Source of the DNA: Clostridiales bacterium
GTDB taxonomy: Bacteria > Bacillota > Clostridia > Oscillospirales > Oscillospiraceae
Direction of reading: 5' to 3'
NCBI GenBank assembly: GCA_029267755.1
Contig: JAJUHS010000009.1
Location: 1 to 34,203, forward strand
Length of the DNA: 34,203 bases
Every line of letters begins with the position of its first letter. Within the stretch, counting starts at the first letter, position 1. The translations under genes and the position numbers were made by a program. The notes under the pieces are model-generated. The model saw only the letters and a list, made by a program, of their open reading frames with translations, had not been told where the DNA came from and ran no database searches. Positions 31,165 to 34,203 of the stretch are shown one piece after another.

Positions 31165-31193
31165 TTGAAAAATCACAAGATACAGGTTATTAT
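31165..31193 (+). promoter_or_regulatory. Putative promoter of PucR/CdaR-like regulator
   Basis: TTGAAA - 17 nt - TATTAT. Confidence 0.55.
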
Positions 31194-31245
31194 GTTAATA
31201 TGTGCAGAATCCTATAACAGCACAAAAGCAGAGGGAGGACACTGT

Positions 31246-32337
31246 ATGTCGGGGAGAATTTTTCAGAGTCTGATCGTTCAGATGAAAGAGGCTACAAGAA
31301 GGACCATCGGAGTAATCGACTCGGAGGGCGGGGTCATAGCCTGCAACGAGTTGTCCCTTGTCGGTACAAGAATTGGGCAGATATCCGGGGCACTTGGAGA
31401 CAACGAGGGGCAGACAGTAGTATACAAGGGCAGAACTTTTAAACCCCTGGGCGGCTGGAACAACAACTTTGACTATGCCGTATTCGTGGAAGGTGAGGAT
31501 CAGGAGGCAAAGTGCATTTGTGTTCTGGCATCGATTGCTTTTAACGAATCAAAAACCTATTACGAAGAAAAATATGATAAGAGCGCTTTCATCAAGAACA
31601 TTATTCTGGACAACATACTTCCAGGGGATATATATGTACGCGCCAAGGAACTTCACTTCAATATGGATGTTTCGCGGGCCGTATTTCTTATCCGACAGCT
31701 TGAAAAGTCCGATATTTCGGCTGTTGAGGTTGTACAGAACCTCTTCCCCGAAAAGCAGAAGGATTTTATTATCAGCGTAAGCGAGACGGATATCGTGCTT
31801 GTTAAAGAGGTACCGTCGGATATTGAAACGGAAGATCTCAGAAAGATTGCGGAAAATATCGAAAACGCCATCAGCAACGAGCTTATGATTAAGACCGTTA
31901 TCGGTATCGGCTCCGTTTCAAAGCATCTTCGGAACCTTGCTGAGAAATATAAGGAGGCCCAGACGGCTATCGAGGTGCGCAAGGTTTTCGATACCGAAAA
32001 AACCATAATAAGCTATGACAATCTCGGAATCGGACGAATAATATATCAGCTTCCTACGACCCTTTGCGAGATGTTCCTATCAGAAGTTTTCAGAAAAAAT
32101 TCTATCGATTCGCTCGACCACGAAACGCTCTACACGATCAGAAAGTTCTTTGAAAACAATCTTAATGTTTCCGAGACTTCAAGGAAGCTGTTTGTTCACA
32201 GAAATACTTTGGTTTACCGCCTTGAAAAAATCAAAAAGCTGACCGGACTTGACCTTAGGGAGTTTGACCATGCCATTGTCTTTAAGGTAGCCTTAATGGT
32301 AAATAAATATTTGAATTCACAGGGCGTAAAGATGTAG
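31246..32337 (+). CDS. PucR/CdaR-like helix-turn-helix transcriptional regulator
   Basis: C-terminal NLNVSETSRKLFVHRNTLVYRLEKIKKLTGLDLREFDHAIVFKVALMV is the typical PucR/CdaR HTH; ATG 31246 preceded by GAGGGAGG. Confidence 0.85.
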   Translation: MSGRIFQSLIVQMKEATRRTIGVIDSEGGVIACNELSLVGTRIGQISGALGDNEGQTVVYKGRTFKPLGGWNNNFDYAVFVEGEDQEAKCICVLASIAFNESKTYYEEKYDKSAFIKNIILDNILPGDIYVRAKELHFNMDVSRAVFLIRQLEKSDISAVEVVQNLFPEKQKDFIISVSETDIVLVKEVPSDIETEDLRKIAENIENAISNELMIKTVIGIGSVSKHLRNLAEKYKEAQTAIEVRKVFDTEKTIISYDNLGIGRIIYQLPTTLCEMFLSEVFRKNSIDSLDHETLYTIRKFFENNLNVSETSRKLFVHRNTLVYRLEKIKKLTGLDLREFDHAIVFKVALMVNKYLNSQGVKM

Positions 32338-32362
32338 GCATTTCCTTTGGGGGTTAATATCA

Positions 32363-33049
32363 ATGGTTCGCATGACAAACGTATGCAAGGCATATGAAAA
32401 TGGGACAAAAGCCTTAAGAGGAATTAACGCAACTATAGAAGATGGAGAATTCGTATTCCTCGTAGGGCCCTCGGGTTCCGGAAAGTCCACCATAATAAAG
32501 ATACTTACAGGTGAAATTGCGCCGACTCTCGGTGAAATTTCCATTAACGGCTATGATCTTAATTCAATAAAACCGTCGCAGATGCCTTACCTGAGGCGCA
32601 CTCTCGGCGTTGTATTTCAGGATTTCAGGTTGATTGATAAAAAGAATGTATACGACAACGTCGCTTTCGCAATGAGAGCCGTCGGCGCTTCAAGCAAGGA
32701 TATAAAGCGCCGCGTACCCTATGTTTTGGAGCTGGTGGGATTAGATACCAAGACAAGGAGAAAACCCAACGAGCTTTCAGGCGGAGAGCAGCAGCGCGTC
32801 GCTATCGCGAGGGCGCTTGTGAACAATCCGAGGCTGATTATCGCGGACGAGCCTACCGGAAACCTCGACCCGGCGCGAAGCCTTGAAATAATGATGCTGC
32901 TGGAGCGTATTAACAAGCTCGGAACCACGGTGCTCGTCGTTACGCATGAGAAGGAGCTGGTCAACCGCTTTTCAAAACGGGTGATAGCGATCGATGGCGG
33001 CAGAGTAATCAGCGACGGAATGGACGGGTACTATAATTATGAATCGTAA
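32363..33049 (+). CDS. ftsE: Cell division ATP-binding protein FtsE
   Basis: VGPSGSGKSTIIKILTGE Walker A, LSGGEQQRVAIARALVNNPRLIIADEPTGNLDP; followed by ftsX. Confidence 0.95.
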   Translation: MVRMTNVCKAYENGTKALRGINATIEDGEFVFLVGPSGSGKSTIIKILTGEIAPTLGEISINGYDLNSIKPSQMPYLRRTLGVVFQDFRLIDKKNVYDNVAFAMRAVGASSKDIKRRVPYVLELVGLDTKTRRKPNELSGGEQQRVAIARALVNNPRLIIADEPTGNLDPARSLEIMMLLERINKLGTTVLVVTHEKELVNRFSKRVIAIDGGRVISDGMDGYYNYES

Positions 33050-33926
33050 CAGGTTTGGATATTTCGCTAAAGAAGGCATCAGCAGCATTTTTAACCACGG
33101 ATTTATGTCGTTCGCCTCGATAGGTGTCATTGTTGCCTGCCTAATAATAATGGGAAGTTTTACACTGCTTTCACTTAACGTCAGCGCCATGATAGAGAAG
33201 TGGGAGTCCGAAAACCAGATGCTCGCTTTCGTCGACGAAACATTATCTGATGACCAGGCGAAGGCGCTTGAGTCAAAAATTGAAGAAATTCCCAATGTGG
33301 CCGATGCAATTTTTGTTTCAAGAGATCAGGCGCTCTCCCAATACCTTTCAAAGTATAACGACAACGATCTTTTTAAGGATATTGATTCTAAAGTTCTGCG
33401 CCACAGGTACATTGTATACCTTAAGGACATTTCAATGATGAAGGATACGATGCAGCAGGTTGACGACATTGTCGGAATTGCGAATGTCAGCGCCCATATT
33501 GAGATTTCCGAGGGATTTACTACTGTGAGCCGCATTGTTGCAACGGTTTCTATAATCATTATTGTTGTTCTCCTCATCGTATCTATGTTTATTATGTCAA
33601 ACACAATTAAACTTGCCACCTTCGACAGGCGTGAGGAAATTGCGATTATGAAGATGGTTGGAGCGACAAACGGGTTTATAAGATGGCCTTTCGTATTCGA
33701 GGGCCTTATTTTGGGGCTGCTGGGGGCGCTTATCGCCTTTCTGGCGCAGTGGGGCTTATACGCGCTTCTCACTGTTGAGATCACAAAGTCATCTAAAATA
33801 AATGTTATCGAGGTGCTGCCATTCGGCCGGCTGGCGCTTCCGCTTCTTGGGATATTCATATTTACAGGCTTCGTCGTCGGAATCGGCGGCAGCCTTACGG
33901 TCATAAGAAAATATCTTAAGGTCTGA
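33039..33926 (+). CDS. ftsX: Permease-like cell division protein FtsX
   Basis: N-terminal TM, extracellular domain, three C-terminal TMs; overlaps ftsE. Confidence 0.94.
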   Translation: MNRNRFGYFAKEGISSIFNHGFMSFASIGVIVACLIIMGSFTLLSLNVSAMIEKWESENQMLAFVDETLSDDQAKALESKIEEIPNVADAIFVSRDQALSQYLSKYNDNDLFKDIDSKVLRHRYIVYLKDISMMKDTMQQVDDIVGIANVSAHIEISEGFTTVSRIVATVSIIIIVVLLIVSMFIMSNTIKLATFDRREEIAIMKMVGATNGFIRWPFVFEGLILGLLGALIAFLAQWGLYALLTVEITKSSKINVIEVLPFGRLALPLLGIFIFTGFVVGIGGSLTVIRKYLKV

Positions 33927-33937
33927 CGGAGGGAGAA

Positions 33938-34203
33938 ATGAAAAGAAAAAAGCTGTTTGTTACAATTTTAGCCGTAGTAATGGCTCTACTTATTATCGTT
34001 CCGATGCTCTCCATAATATTCACTGCGGGTAAGGCAAGCGCGGTAACCCAAGCCGATATAGATGCTCTCGAATATCAGCAGCAGGAGCTTCAGAGGAAAC
34101 AGCAGGAGCTGCAGGCCAAAATTGATGCGAATAAAAACGAAAGGTCAAGTATCCTGACCAGGAAGGCTTATTTGGATGAGCAGGTCGAACTTACCAGACA
34201 GAA
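33938..34203 (+). CDS. N-terminus of secreted coiled-coil protein, probable murein hydrolase (PcsB/EnvC-like), truncated by window end
   Basis: MKRKKLFVTILAVVMALLIIVPMLSIIFTAGKASAVTQADIDALEYQQQELQRKQQELQAKID; signal peptide then coiled coil directly after ftsX. Confidence 0.7.
   Translation, partial: MKRKKLFVTILAVVMALLIIVPMLSIIFTAGKASAVTQADIDALEYQQQELQRKQQELQAKIDANKNERSSILTRKAYLDEQVELTRQ

Overview
The window is mostly core chromosome from a low-to-mid GC Bacillota/Clostridia-type bacterium (inferred from gene content and order). From left to right: the C-terminus of an AGCS-type symporter; a membrane GGDEF diguanylate cyclase; a flavodoxin-like NADPH-FMN reductase; a cyclodeaminase/cyclohydrolase (FchA-like) plus divergent FolD pair; a minus-strand GT-C (Gpi18-like) membrane glycosyltransferase; rpoB-rpoC-L7Ae-rpsL-rpsG-fusA-tuf; a degraded ISL3-type IS remnant; carD-ispD-ispF-engB-M50 protease-scpA-scpB-ytfI(DUF2953)-ytfJ-rluB; an RpiR regulator-baiN-cmk-plsC-ispH/rpsA fusion; a DUF4830 protein; a second RsuA-type pseudouridine synthase; a PucR/CdaR-like regulator; and ftsE-ftsX with the start of a coiled-coil secreted protein. 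I see no CRISPR array, tRNA, rRNA, prophage or defense island. The best second-look items are: (1) a FolD whose canonical catalytic Lys and neighbouring active-site motifs are replaced, next to an FchA-type cyclohydrolase; (2) mutually exclusive RNA hairpins between rpsL and rpsG; (3) an 11-bp perfect hairpin enclosing the rpoC stop codon; (4) an intrinsic terminator in the leader of the glycosyltransferase; (5) an internal Shine-Dalgarno and ATG at the IspH/S1 fusion junction; (6) an IS remnant whose hairpin may serve as the tuf 3' end. All of these come from reading by eye and have not been checked with folding or database tools.
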